Origin: Silene conica
Lineage: Eukaryota; Streptophyta; Magnoliopsida; Caryophyllales; Caryophyllaceae
Length of the DNA: 64,000 nucleotides
Direction of reading: 5' to 3'
NCBI GenBank assembly: GCA_029255685.2
Contig: CM055311.2
Span: 21,013,703-21,077,702 of the forward strand
This document shows positions 9,462 through 21,330 of this stretch, in pieces; the stretch's first letter is position 1, and every line of letters begins with the position of its first letter. The notes under the pieces are model-generated. The model saw nothing but the letters and a program-made list of their open reading frames with translations. It was not told where the DNA came from and searched no databases. The position numbers were made by a program, and so were the translations under genes.

Positions 9462-12400
9462 ATGAAAAGATTAGAACGACAGTGGATGTATGAAAGATTA
9501 GATGAGAAAAAGAAACCTAAGCTTGAATTTGCAAATGGGGTAAAAAAGTTTCTTGAATTCGCGGCACAAAGTAGTGTGTATAAGAATTTAGGTGAAATGA
9601 GGTGTCCATGTAAGAAATGTAATAACAGAGCTTTTAAAAGGATTAAGGATGTTCAACTGCATCTTTGGTCGAATGATTTAGCCCCATGTTATTATGTTTG
9701 GATGTATCAGGGTGAGGAAATGCCAACCGGAGAAAGTAGCAGTAGTACTGTAGTTAGTGATAATCCTTATCGGGAGCTCGTGGAAAATGCATTACGTGAT
9801 AATATTGAACAAATAATGGAAGATCGACTTAATCCTGATGACCTTAGTGATGAGGAAGTGTGTCATGAAACCCTAAATCCTCAAGTTTCTTCCTTCTATA
9901 AAATGTTAGAAAAAGCCGAACAACTAGTGTATGAAGGAAGCAAAATGAGTTTATTGCAAGCCGCTGCTAGGTTGATAGCACTCAAATATGAGAACAACTT
10001 ATCCCTTCGATGCACGAATGGGTTTATGTCGTTTGTTGGTGACATGATTCCAACAAAAAATGACATGTTACGCAATTTTAATGAGGTTAAGAGTGTTCTT
10101 AAGGGACTACAACTACCCCATGAGAAGATCGATGCATGTCCTACTGGATGTATGCTTTTTTGGGAGGAAAATGTCAATCTCGAGCAATGTACAAGTGTAA
10201 TGCATTTCGGTACAAAGGTAACAATAATTCAAGTAATGGGAGGCGAATTCCGAATAACCCGTTAATTTATTTCCCGCTTGCACCAAGGTTACAACGATTA
10301 TATGCAACCAAGAGCATAGCAGGTGAGATGAGTTGGCACCATAGAAACTCCCGATTAAGAGAAAGAGGGACAATGGCACATCCAAGTGATGGAGAAGCGT
10401 GGAAACATTTTGATCGAGAGCATCCAGAATTTGCAAGTGAGCCTCGCAACGTTCGGTTGGGTTTGTGTACGGATGGATTTTCCCCACATGGCGGCCAATT
10501 TGGGAGAAAATATTCATGTTGGCCTGTGATTCTCACTCCGTATAATTTACCTCCCTGGTTATGCATGAAGAGACAATTTATGTTTCTATCATTGATCGTT
10601 CCGGGTCCTAAGAACCACAAGACAAATCTAGATGTGTACCTTCAACCGTTGATCAAAGAGTTGAAAGAACTTTGGGAAACGGGTGTGCACACTTACGATG
10701 TTTATAAGAAACAAAATTTTCAACTGAAAGCTGCATTAATTTGGATTATCAATGATTTCCCGGCATATGACATGCTTTCCGGTTGGTCTACGTCTGGATA
10801 CCATGCTTGTCCTTATTGTCAAGACAAAGATCATAACTCCTTTTGGCTTAAACATAGCAAGAAAGTTAGTTGGTTCGATTGTCACCGTGTGTTTTTGAGA
10901 CCTGATCATCCTTTTCGCAACAACTGCAAGCATTTTCTGAAGATTAGAAAAACTGAAGATCGCATTGCCGCATCGAGATTAACTGGTGAAGAAGTGTGGG
11001 ATGCGGTAAAGGATATGCCAAGAATTGTTGATGCTTCTGATCAAGAATTGAAAAAATTAAAAGACAAGAATGAAGGATGGTGGAAACAAAGCATATTTTG
11101 GGAACTTCCTTATTGGAAAACTTTGTTGATTCGACACAATTTAGATGTTATGCACATTGAGAAAAACTTTTTTGAACATCTTATCAGTACGGTGATGAAT
11201 GAACCAAATAAAACTAAGTTCGGAGTTAATGGTAAAGCTGACTTTAAAGAGCATTGCTTTGTACGGCCCCCATCATCTAGGTTTGTTTTAAACGCCGCGG
11301 AGAAAAAAGCTGTATGTGAGTGGGTTGCCAAATTGAAATTCTCGGATGGTTATGCTTCAGATTTGAGTCGGTGTGTTGATCATAAAAATATGGTGTTGCA
11401 TTCCGTGAAAAGTCATGATTGTCATGTCTTTATGCAATGGTTACTTCCTGTTGCCTTAAAAAATTTGCTCCCGACGGGTCCTTGGAATGCAATAACTGAG
11501 ATAAGCCAATTTTTTAGAGACTTGTGTACCTCTACGATTAAAGTTGATTCTATGGAACGTCTAGAATCAAACATTGCAGAGATAATATGCAAGTTAGAGA
11601 AGATATTTCCTCCGTCTTTCTTCAATTCCATGGAGCATCTACCTGTGCATTTGCCTTATGAGGCGAAGGTTGGAGGACCGGTTCAATATCGATGGATGTA
11701 TCCATTTGAGAGATTTCTTAATCATATAAAAAAAAAGATTGGCAATAAAGCTCGGGTGGAGGGTTCCATATGCAACGCTTATTTATTAGAGGAAATTTCG
11801 AATTTTTGTTCGCTGTATTTCGAAGATCACATTGATACAAAAGCGAAAGACTTAGACGTTGGTGTGATTTTCGATGACCAGCTCATTTCAAAATTACCTG
11901 AGTTATTCAATGATGACATGGGAACTACAACCGGGAAATTTAAAGAGAGGTACTTGAACGAGAAAGAGTATGAAGACGCTCATTTTTATGTGCTAAGGAA
12001 CTGTGGAAACTTTTTGGAGTCCTATGAAAAGTAAGTTAATCATTATTTTGTCACTTCTACATACATTTTAATAATTACATTAAGTTATAATTTTTGTTAA
12101 TAGTTAATTATTATATATGTTGTACATATAGGGAGTTTGAGGAATATATCAAATTATCATTTCCTGATGTCACGTCGTCTGAAGATGTTTGGACGAAACA
12201 TGAGAAACGTTTTCCGAAATGGTTACGAAATGAAGTAAGTAATACATTTTCTTTTAAAATAAACAACCAATTTGAAAGAACCTATAATTAAACATCTTAA
12301 TTAACATATATATTGTTTTATTGGTAGGCTAATAGATGGAAGGATCCTTTAGTATTAGGTCTATCATTAGGTCCTTGTACCATGGTGAAGACATAGAGAC

Positions 12401-13078
12401 GATATTCTATCAACGGTTATAAATTTCGAGCTTTTAAGGAGGGAGTTGATGTTTCCAAAGCTACCATAAGCAATGGGGTTTGTGTGAATTCTACAGATGA
12501 GTTGGATTATTGTGGAACTCTAAATGAAGTAGTTGAACTTGCCTATTATACCGAGCACAAGGTTTATAAAGTGATATTGTTCAAATGTGATTGGTTTGAT
12601 AACTCCCCACAAGGACTTAATATCCATAAGATATATGGACTTGTAGATGTGAATGAGAAAAGAAAACTCAAAGGACATAACCCATTTGTGGCAGCTTTTC
12701 AAGTCGATCAAGTTTGTTATGCTAGCTATCCAACCACTAAGAAAGGTGATCAATGGTCTGCGGTTTTTAAAATCAAGGCACGATCACATGTTGATGCTCC
12801 TATTGACGAAATTGAGTTCCAAGAAGATGCGGTTCTCAATGATCATTAAATTTCATCAATTTTGGTAGAAGAGACAGATACCGAAGATGAGTATCAAGTG
12901 GTTGCAGATGAAATAGGTGAAATAGGTGAAGATGAATATGACGGGAATGGCGGAAGAAGAGGATAGAGATTTAGTTCAAAACACCACAATTGAGATAAAT
13001 GAGGAGGAAGAAAAAGAAGTCGGAATTCTATTTTCAGATGATGAAACTTTTTTAATTTCTAGTGATAGTGATAGTTAG
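9462..13078 (+). pseudogene. TnpD-like CACTA transposase, broken
   Basis: The ATG at 9462 opens a Transpos_assoc-type N-terminus (MRCPCKKCNN). Then come a Transposase_21 region with GLCTDGFSP, SCWPVILTPYNLPPWLC, DFPAYDMLSGW and RHNLDVMHIEKNFFE, a DUF4218-like region (SHDCHVFMQWLLPVALKNL, about 11415), and DUF4216-like exons at about 12132-12234 and 12328-12849. An acidic tail ends near 13078. Lesions: a one-base deletion near 10192 (the intact relative reads CKKC there), TAG at 12394-12396, and stop and frame loss in the acidic tail. Introns with GTAAG donors lie at about 12032-12131 and 12235-12327; the CACTA-2 homologue has no introns there. Catalytic Asp candidates in the GLCTDGF and LDVYLQPL motifs remain, but the gene is dead. 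Confidence 0.88.
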
Positions 13079-13265
13079 GGGTGAGAGGGAGTACTTGTAA
13101 TTGTTTATTTATCTTTTGAGCATACATTTGTAAGACATGTTTTATTTTTATCCTTTGGTTATACATTCATAAGAAATGTATGAAAACTTTGTTTTATTTT
13201 TCATGGGTTTACATTTATTATTGCTAGTGTTTATTTGTATTGTTACCTTTATTTGAAGCAGGTAA

Positions 13266-14759
13266 ATGTCGAGATTTATACGAAAGATATTGGGGAGTGG
13301 ATCAGGTAGGCGTTCTCAAAATGAGAACGAAGAAATGGAGGAGAATGATGATGACCTTCATTTGACCGGTAACAATGTGCCCCACCGAAATCCACCGATT
13401 GTACTCACTTCTGATCCTTCGGTAGTTAACGGTTGTTGGTAAGTATTTTTTTTATCCTCCATTAATGAAAAATATATCATTCAAATTTATAATATTCATA
13501 TTTATATATATGTGTTTGTTTTTAATCTGGTGGAATGACAAGATTGTAAAGAGATACGTGGCTGCCTCGTTCACTCAAAATCTTACCGATGAGTACTTCA
13601 CCAACTGGACTGAAGCGAGTTATGCACAACGAGAAAAGATGTGGATGTACTTTAGGGTAATGTAAAAGTAAACAAGCCACATTAGTTTTTAAAATTAAAC
13701 TAATATTTTCTATTTCTAATAACATTTTATTTTATAGCAGACTCATGTGAGGTCCATTGATCCTGAGTATGATCCTTATCCTGAGTGGCGGAGGAGGATC
13801 ACGAGATTGATTACTCACATGGTGAATGGTGTCAAATACGGAAAGAAGAAGTCGGATTGGGTGCCCGATAGTTGGAAGGAGAAGTTGGACGCAAGGTACG
13901 AGACCGATCCTGAATTTCAAAAAAAATCAGACATAAACAAGGCAAATAGAAGGTCTGGTGGTAAGGACGGGAAAGCGTTGGGCACCCACACTCTAGGCCG
14001 CAAGAGTTGCTCTGATGTTTTCAAAGAAATGGCAAGTATTTCATAATTTTTTAAAATATTAAATTTGGTTAATTAATATTTTTATTGTCGGATATAATTA
14101 ACATATATGTTTTCTTTGCTTTTTAAAGGGCGAGTCGGCTACACCTTACAAGGTGTTTGAGAAGACGAAGAAAAACAAGAAGGGAGAGTGGATTAACCCT
14201 AGAGCTTCTCGGACAGACGTAAGTATTTCTAATCGAGCGATTTATTGTATATTTTTCATATTAAAATGATAATTTTACAATATATTTTTTTTTTTTATTT
14301 AATAATTTGTTTTTTTTTCAGGCTGCTTACAATGAACTTTTGGGTCAACCAACGCCAACCGGAGAGCCTCGGGATGAGATTCAGACCTACCACGAAGCTG
14401 TTGGAGGATTTGACAAAAAAAGAGGTTTTTTTGGGATCGGTCCATTGGGTGAAGATGTATGGTATGAGAATCCTAGGGACAAAAGAGGAGATCGTCGATC
14501 TTGTTCTTATCGACCAAGCATGTTTAGTCAAATGCAAACTGAGAATATGCGTCTCAAAGAACAAGTTGAAAGCACTCAAGCAACTCAAAAACAAATTCAA
14601 GAGGAAATGGCGGAAATGAAAAAAGCTTGGAGTGATATGCAGACTTACTTTTCCACCCAGTCGTGCTCAAGTATGCCAAATCATCACCGACGCGACGACT
14701 TCTCGGACGACCCTCATGGCTTTAGGTGTAACATGTCAGTTGATCCTCCAACCACTTAG
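13266..14759 (+). CDS. TnpA-like CACTA DNA-binding protein (Transposase_24-like), five predicted exons
   Basis: Exons read from splice sites and protein continuity: 13266-13438, about 13533-13656, 13741-14031, 14129-14218, 14323-14759. It begins MSRFIRKILGSGSG with an acidic low-complexity start. The middle (RRITRLITHMVNGVKYG..., ETDPEFQKKSDINKANR, GTHTLGRKSCSDVF) and the final exon (AAYNELLGQPTPTG, then a coiled coil of about residues rich in Glu/Gln/Lys) match plant Transposase_24/TnpA-type proteins. The exon 2 acceptor is poor, and the intron after exon 3 would need a GC donor (GCAAGT). By analogy it would bind the TGACGGA subterminal repeats. No stop was found inside the exons. Confidence 0.75.
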
Positions 14760-15059
14760 GATAGTTTATCATTAATAGTAAATTTAGATTATGACTTATT
14801 AACTTTAGAACATATTTTATGTTGGTGTATGAATTATGAAAACTCTTGTATGTAATTCAATTTCTTTCTCATGTTTTTTCTTTGTTGTTGGTTAATTGCT
14901 GTTGATTCCTGCTTAGCGGTCGACTTGGAAATAAATCTCCGTTTGGCGGATGATGAATATTTTGCAGGATTTAGTGATTTTGAGGTTATAAATATGAACA
15001 ATGCTGTCGCATTGGGCTGGATAGCAAGCAGCTGTTTTCAGCCTATACTGCTTCAAATT

Positions 15060-15465
15060 CTGACGGATAATCCGTCAAAAAAGTCAATATTTGACTCAAT
15101 TCCTGACGGATAATCCGGCTCAAAGGTCAACAGTTGACCACTTTTCCGACGGATTATCCGTCAGAAATTGAGTCAAATATTGACTTTTTTTGACAAAATT
15201 CCTGATGGATTATCGGTCACAACAAGTTAAGTTCCTGACGGATTATCCGTCACTATAAGTCAAAAATAATTTGACCGTGGAATTTCTTTTTTTACCGGTG
15301 AACCATCAGGAGTCCGTCATAATTAATTTTCTGACGGAAAATCCGTCAGAAACTTTATTTTCGTGACGAATTTTTGGGACGGAAATTTCTGACGGATTAT
15401 CCGTCAGAAACACGATTTTCCTGACGGATTCTCTGTTTTCTGACGGATTTTTTCCGTCAGAACAC
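15060..15465 (+). repeat. CACTA-1 3' subterminal repeats
   Basis: At least ten TGACGGATTATCCGTCA-like palindromes or half sites, mirror-matching the 5' block. Between the TnpA stop and this block (14760-15059) I see only AT-rich 3' untranslated DNA. Confidence 0.9.
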
Positions 15466-15586
15466 CGCCAGTGCCAGTGGAGGAGCAGAGGCAGAGGAGA
15501 GCTCCGGCGAGGAGGATGAGAGTGGTAGTGGGAGTGAGGAGAGTGGTAGCGGTGATGAGGCGAGTTCAGAGGAGGATGCGGAGTGA

Positions 15587-17221
15587 CAGTTGCAGTTGGT
15601 TTGGGGAGGTTATGTATTTCTTACTTTGTTTCCATCTTAGTTTTTCTTTTATACTTTATAGTTTTGTATATATCTTACCCCGTAGGCACATGTATTAGGT
15701 TGTGTACCCCCTTTCCCCTGTTTTGTAGCCAGTGAGGACATTGTCTAGTTTGGTTTGGGAGGAGTTGCATCCTTTTGCGTCTGCATTTTTCATTTTTTCT
15801 TGCATACATTCACGTTTCCTTTATGCATTTCTGTTTCTTTTTCACTTTTTGCATTTGTTTTTCGAAAATACAAAAAACGCACGTTTACTTTTGCATATAG
15901 TCGAGTCGGAATGGAGTTTTATGTGATGATATTGCCTTCTAGGATCTTCGAGTTGATTGTTTATTGCAGTTATTCACCATCATTTTGTAAAAGACCATAT
16001 CGCATGTCTCGAATTCTTCTTTGAAAATTATACTTGGACTTTCTGGACTTGATTTGACTTGTATTTGGCAAACCACACATACTTTCTGAGTTTTTAGAGC
16101 CATAACTGGTGACATTCATGACCAGTTTATCTAGGATTGAGAGTAGTACTCCCTTCATATCATCGCATTTCACATGTATGACTTTTGATTGTTTTATGCT
16201 TGCACGCATGGTTTTGTGGTTGGTATCACATGTTAGGAGAATACTTGCATTTCCCTTTTCTCATTTTACCCATATAACTCCACATTTAGCCAAAAACTGC
16301 CAGTTGACCTATAAACTACACCCAGATTTAGCCTACCTTGTGTCGAGCTAGCCGTAGTGTTGTTTTGTGGTATACATTCATTATATCAGTTTTGGTTTGG
16401 TCTTTATTTCGGAGTTGGTATTTGAGAAGTTGGAACTTGAATTCAGGAGTATGTTTTTGTCATGAACTTAGCAAAAAGAAAAAAAAAAAAAAGAGAAAGA
16501 AAAATGATTCCGGTGCTAAGCGTGATTTTGACCGAAAAAGAAAAAAGAAAAGAAAAAAAAAAGAGAAAAGAAAAGCAAGAAAAAGAAAAAAAATGTTTGC
16601 TAAGCGTGATTTTGACCGATTCAAGATTTCGGGGTTAGTTGTGTGATATGCCGAGCATGGGCATTGTTTTTGAGTTTTTTTGGAAGGTTTTACTTTTGGT
16701 TGAGTCATGGTAGCTAGCTCGAGCCGTTACCCTCTCTTACCCATACAGTTTTTTGCCTCCTTTTACCCATTTTACCTCACATAACCATATTTTGCAAGTA
16801 TTCGGCATGTGATAGACTTTGACAGGTTGTAATGCGTGTGTACGGTAGTTAGAATCACTTGTCATATTAGTTGCATTGTGTGATATGTTGGTCGCAGTTA
16901 GGAGAGTGTCTTCATTTTCTTGACCTTCTCTCTTACACATATATGTCTACCCTTTGATTGAGAGAAGAGCGATCCGGGAGAGTGCAAAGTATACAAGTCA
17001 TTCGAGGTCAGTTGTCCAAGTTGTTTTCATTGCATGTATGAATTCGTTGCTTTTGGTTTTGAACTTTATGATGGTTAATTTCTGCATTTGCATGGTCAAC
17101 AACATGATCCATAGTCGGTTCTGAGGCGATTCCATTCCATTAGGTAGTTAGTTAGTTGTTTTCCCTCTTTTAGCTGCATTAGTTTGCTTGAGGACAAGCA
17201 AAGGTTTGGATTGGGGATATT
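15587..17221 (+). other. Athila 3' untranslated region with purine-rich tract before the LTR
   Basis: No ORF is supported. It contains an A/G-rich tract (16473-16594) and two copies of a 21-bp string starting GCTAAGCGTGATTTTGACCG at about 16515 and 16600. At the end, GCTTGAGGACAAGCAAAGG followed by TTTGGATTGGGGATAT abuts the LTR and serves as the likely polypurine tract; GAGGACAAGCAAAG-type sequence ahead of the 3' LTR is typical of Athila/Tat elements. Confidence 0.7.
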
Positions 17222-18689
17222 TGATGCGTGCTTATTTTATATACTTTTTGGCATCATTTAGCACGCATTTCTATGCATTTTCACGCACTTTACGTGCCGT
17301 TTTGCCCCTTTTTCTTCTCTTGGTGTACTTTCTGTTGTTTTGCAGAAATTATGCAAAAGTTGAGGAAACCGAGCCTTTCTAAGTCCAAACTAGGCCCTTT
17401 TAGAAGATGGAACAAGTCAAGGAGTCCCATAACCCCAAATGTGCAGTACCGGGCTTAAAGGAACGGTAACCAAGGCAAGGACGAAGGACAAAAGCGAAAA
17501 AGAATCGAAAAAGAAGCAAGCTGTCTGTCAGTTACTCGATGGAGCAAACACCAGAGCTCGATCGAGTGGATGCAGGAGGAGAAAGCCTCGATCGAATTAC
17601 TGGATACTCGATCGAGGAGTCTACACAAAGGACCAAGTCCTCGAGGATCTCAAGGTTACTCGATCGAGCAGATGCCAGCTCGAAGGTACTCGATCGAGTA
17701 TTTTAGGACGAACAACTACTCGATCGAGTGGTTCAGTCACTCGATCGAGCAACTCACTTATCTGTACCGGATATGCATTTTTGTTTTAGGTTTAGTGATT
17801 AAGTAGTTAACCTAATCCCTATTTAAGGATTAGGTTAGTAAACTAATCACTATTCAGTTTTACAGACTTCACTTTTACTTTTGCACACTTTTCATCATTT
17901 CAGATCTAAACACTTTTGCTTTTAGTTTTACGTTTCTCAAACATTTGGTTCTAGTATAAGCACTTGGATTCCGTTCAACCTTTCTGCAGTTATTGTAATT
18001 CCTTTCTCTACCTTTATTTCTTATTATTTTGTTTATTTTATGATTTCTAGTATTTCATCTTATTTAATCATGTTGAATATCGTTGTTATCGTCATTGTTA
18101 GTGTAGATTCCATAATCATGCGTAGCTAATCCCTATAATATGTTAGGATGAAGGAACTCGCGGTAGTAATGTCGTAGGAATTGCATGTTAGTCGTCTTTG
18201 CGACGAAGTTCACCCATAAACAATTTAATTATGAAACTTGTCAAATGAGTGCACGCAGGAGACTAGTTTACCTAGTAAAACCTTACCTGGATCGAAAGAT
18301 TGGTAGGTAGGCTTGTTTAGGATGATTTATGTAACCTATCTAGATCGAAAGATTGATAGGGGAGTCCAGGGTGATTTCAGACCGAAAGGATATTAATCGT
18401 TCCCACTTTGTTATTTTTCGATTGACCTAATTGTTATGTGACATATATTACCGCGAGAACCTGAATCCTGACATATTCCCTTTTTTATTGATTAAACTCA
18501 TCTTTGTTATCTTTGTTTTAGTTCTTTTTAATCTGTTTTAGTTACAATCTCAACAACAAACCCCCCAATTCGTGACTTATTGACTGACCTTCTTCTTACA
18601 ACCGTGTCTCCCTGTGGAATTCGACCCTACTTCCACTAGCTTCTAGTTAGTAGACCTAGGTTTATCTTTGATACTAAACGACGGTATCA
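17222..18689 (+). mobile_element. 3' LTR of the Athila element, 1468 bp
   Basis: It runs from TGATGCGTGC, directly after the purine tract, to GACGGTATCA, with matching TGAT/ATCA ends. It carries a palindrome array at 17534-17750, followed by a probable promoter/R region with a duplicated GGATTAGGTTAG-like segment and GGAATTCGACCCTACTTCCA near the 3' end. The LTR at 33139 has the same layout (TGATAC start, palindrome cluster, GGATTAGGTTAAG, TTCGACCC), marking a related family. Confidence 0.88.
17534..17750 (+). repeat. CTCGATCGAG palindrome array in the Athila LTR
   Basis: About nine copies of CTCGATCGAG or one-base variants at roughly 20-35 bp spacing. It lies about 310-530 bp into the LTR, upstream of the probable transcribed part. 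Confidence 0.9.
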
Positions 18690-21090
18690 ATGACCAAATG
18701 AGGTAACAAGAGAACGGGAGAGTCATCATCCAAGGCTAGTGACACCGAGGAGGAGAACGAAACCAAGGGTAAGATTTGGGACAAAAACGAAGACGATCGA
18801 GGTCTCAAACTAGATATACCTGAATTCAAAGGTGACATGGATCCGGAGGATTTCTTGGATTGGCTAAGACAAACTGAACGAGTTTTTGAATACAAGGAAT
18901 ATGATGACCGGAAACAGTTCAAGGTTGCTATATTAAAACTTACCAAGTATGGTTCGCTTTGGTATGAAAGTTTGAAGAAACAAAGGAAGAAGCAAAAGAA
19001 GGAAAAGATCAAGTCTTGGTCCAAATTGAAGAAACATATGATGAAGAGATTCTTACCAAGAGACTATGATCAAGAAAACTACTTAAAGCTCCATTCTTTA
19101 TCGCAAGATAATATGATCGTCTCAGAATACGTTAGGGAGTTTGAAAGGATGACTATTATATGTGAGCTTGATGAGAGGGAGGATTTAAAAGTAGCTAGAT
19201 TTATTCGTGGTTTATCACCAACCCTAACTTCAAGGGTTGAGGTTCAAAACTATGATGACTATAATGATGTGTGCAGGATATCCTTGAAGTTTGAAAGGCA
19301 CGACAAGGCGAGGAAAACCAGTATCTATGATAAAAGCACAAGAGTCGGTAAAGGCTCAACATCATCAACCGTCAACGTCTCATCTAAGGCGAAGGAGGCG
19401 GATAAAGAGGAGATATGCAACAAAGGTACGGACGCAGCAAAGACCACTATTCCTGATCCTAAAGGAAGCACCATAAGGAGATCTTATAAGAGCCAAGGCT
19501 ATGGTCATATTGCGACGGATCGCCCACAAAAGAGGACTCTAACCATCCAAGAACTACAAGGTATCGTTCCTAATTTTGTTATGCCTGAGGTCGAAGTTAA
19601 GAAAGTAAAGGAGGAGGATTTAAAGGTAGAGGCGGGGAGTGAAAGCGATGTAGAGTGTTTGGTTGTTAGAACACTACATATGGAGGCTACTACAAAAGAG
19701 GAGGAGCAAAGGGAGAATGTGTTCCATACGAGATGTAAGGTTGAGGTAAAGAAGTGCGATTTAATCATTGATAGTGGTTCATGCACTATTGTCATATACA
19801 AAACCTTAGTATCGGAGTTGGAGTTAAGTGTTAGGGCTAGGGACAAACCCTATAAGCTTCATTGGCTAGATGGAGACCAAGGGGTGCGAGTTGAGAAGCA
19901 AGCCTTAATAGCGTTCAACATTGGGCCTTATGAGGATAAGTTATGGTGTGACGTTGTACCTATGAGTGCGTGTCACATACTTCTTGGTAGGCCATGGCAA
20001 TTCGATAGGAACGTTGTTCCTGATGGGAGAACCAACGTGTATAGCGTGACTAAAGGGAAATCCACGTACCATCTCCAACCGTTCTCTATAAAAAAATCTA
20101 AATCACCAGATTCCAAAAGGGAGAGCTTGGTTGTAATTTTTGGAGAGGATAAGGAGCCGAGTAAAGGGGGCGTAGGGTTGGAGGAAATCCATGGTGGCTA
20201 TGGCGGATGTGAGGATGTTCCAAAGGAGGGTCGTGTAGGTGTGGTGGAGCACGGAAGCCACGAGGTGTCGAGGGCCGTGGGTTTGGTTGAGTTAGGAGGT
20301 CACGGGAATGCTAAGGCTGTGGGTGAGGTTGAGTTCGAAGGTCACGGGGGTCCTAGGGGCGTGAGTTTGGTTGATCGAGGGAACCGTGGTCTAGTAACGT
20401 CAAGGGCAATGTAAAACCCCTCGCGGCAGCGGAAAAGTAAACATACAAAACATGCCAAAAATACGCGGAAATTAAAACTTTTGACATGATAAGAAAACAT
20501 GCGAGGTGTCTTAACAATACTAAACATGCGGAAGAAAGAAATCATAACTAAGTATATAAGTACGATACAAAAGCAGCCCGGGATAACATATCCCAACAGG
20601 CACAAAATACTGAAAACATAAGTCTAAGGTCTAGCTACACGATAAAGGTAAGTCATCGATGATTGGATCATCGCTCGCTAGCCTCAACGTAACCCCCTGC
20701 ATCAGCCCTCATGTACCTACACACATACAACATGTGCGCCACAGTCGGTGGGGAGTAACTAGAGTGCTCCTAGCCACCTATTGTCAATAACACATAACAC
20801 AAAAGCATCCAACATACTCCAACATATATAAAACATGTGAAGCATACAAATCTCAATATCCGAATCTCAAGTGAACATGCAAATGCTTATGCAAGGCTCT
20901 CAACCAACTTCGGAAACTATTTAGAAGGAGAGCCGGTTGCCCGACCGGGGGGTCTTTCAATCCAAACCATTTGCGAAACCAGACTAAGAGTCGTCCAATG
21001 CCTTGGACGAACAATACTAAGATAACCAAGTATCATACATTCTTATACACAAACTAAGGCATGCTCAACATCCAATTACATCAACAAGAG

Positions 21091-21330
21091 ATAGGTCACC
21101 AAGTGACTCGATTCCAACAACTATAGGTCAATCAAGTGACTCTACAAACAAGAGATAGGTCACCAAGTGACTCTACTGCAACAACTATAGGTCAACCAAG
21201 TGACTCTACAAACGAGCTAGGTCAACCAAGTGACTCTACTCCAACAATATAGGTCGACAATCGACTCAACTAGACTGGTCGACAATCGACTCGGCTAGAC
21301 CACTATATGCAGGCCGACAATCGGCTCGTC
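21091..21330 (-). repeat. Hairpin array in S1 with interchangeable stems
   Basis: Eight units of the type GGTCACCAAGTGACTC. Variants keep the pairing: GTCAC-CAA-GTGAC, GTCGA-CAA-TCGAC (twice) and GCCGA-CAA-TCGGC. The array sits between the same bracketing blocks as the S0 hairpin array. Further units resembling the S0 core (CCCAATCTCAGAC, the reverse of GTCTGAGATTGGG) continue to about 21600. Confidence 0.8.

Larger units (their letters stand above)
7739..15473 (+). mobile_element. CACTA-1: degenerate En/Spm-type DNA transposon
   Basis: It starts CACTACAAAAAAAACACGG and has dense subterminal CTGACGGATTATCCGTCAG-type repeats at both ends, a leader with conserved RNA-like foldbacks, a TnpD-like gene and a TnpA-like gene. 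The 3' end is eroded: read inward from the end it is CACTGGCGGTGTTCTGACGG, lacking the A-run of the 5' end. TCA (7736-7738) and CCA (15474-15476) are consistent with a 3-bp TSD carrying one mutation. It lies five bases past the TSD of solo LTR S0, inside the Athila second ORF. The TnpD gene has a frameshift and a stop, so the element is not autonomous. Confidence 0.9.
3205..15586 (+). pseudogene. Athila env-position ORF (plant mobile-type domain), broken and split by two insertions
   Basis: Coding remnants lie at 3205-4949 and 15474-15586. The ATG at 3205 follows an acceptor-like AG. The N-terminus is Thr/Ala-rich and is broken by a TGA near 3325. The frame shifts around 3570, and further stops occur near 3834 and 3930. 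The readable core at 3971-4399 contains RLLGETIFARPEPSN, then a region resembling the Athila ORF-1/plant transposon domain of unknown function, then a Pro/Ser/Thr-rich stretch with a Thr-Tyr repeat (about 4560-4610). The C-terminus after the insertions is an acidic Glu/Ser/Gly tail ending with TGA at 15584-15586. The protein's function is unknown; the env label is positional only, and I see no clear transmembrane segment. Confidence 0.65.
1..18689 (+). mobile_element. Athila-type Ty3/gypsy retrotransposon remnant, pol-less, with 3' LTR
   Basis: In order it holds a gag-pro pseudogene, a non-coding spacer where pol should be, an env-position ORF with a splice-acceptor-like site ahead of it, a long 3' untranslated region, a purine-rich tract and a 3' LTR. 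The 5' LTR and the start of gag lie outside the window. Gag and protease resemble the Athila lineage. No reverse transcriptase, RNase H or integrase motif is seen between protease and the second ORF, so this is a deleted, non-autonomous derivative. A solo LTR (4950-7728) and a CACTA element (7739-15473) later inserted into its second ORF. The bases after its LTR (ATGAC at 18690) fall at the likely start of another element's gag, so it probably inserted there; the matching left TSD is outside the window. Confidence 0.85.
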
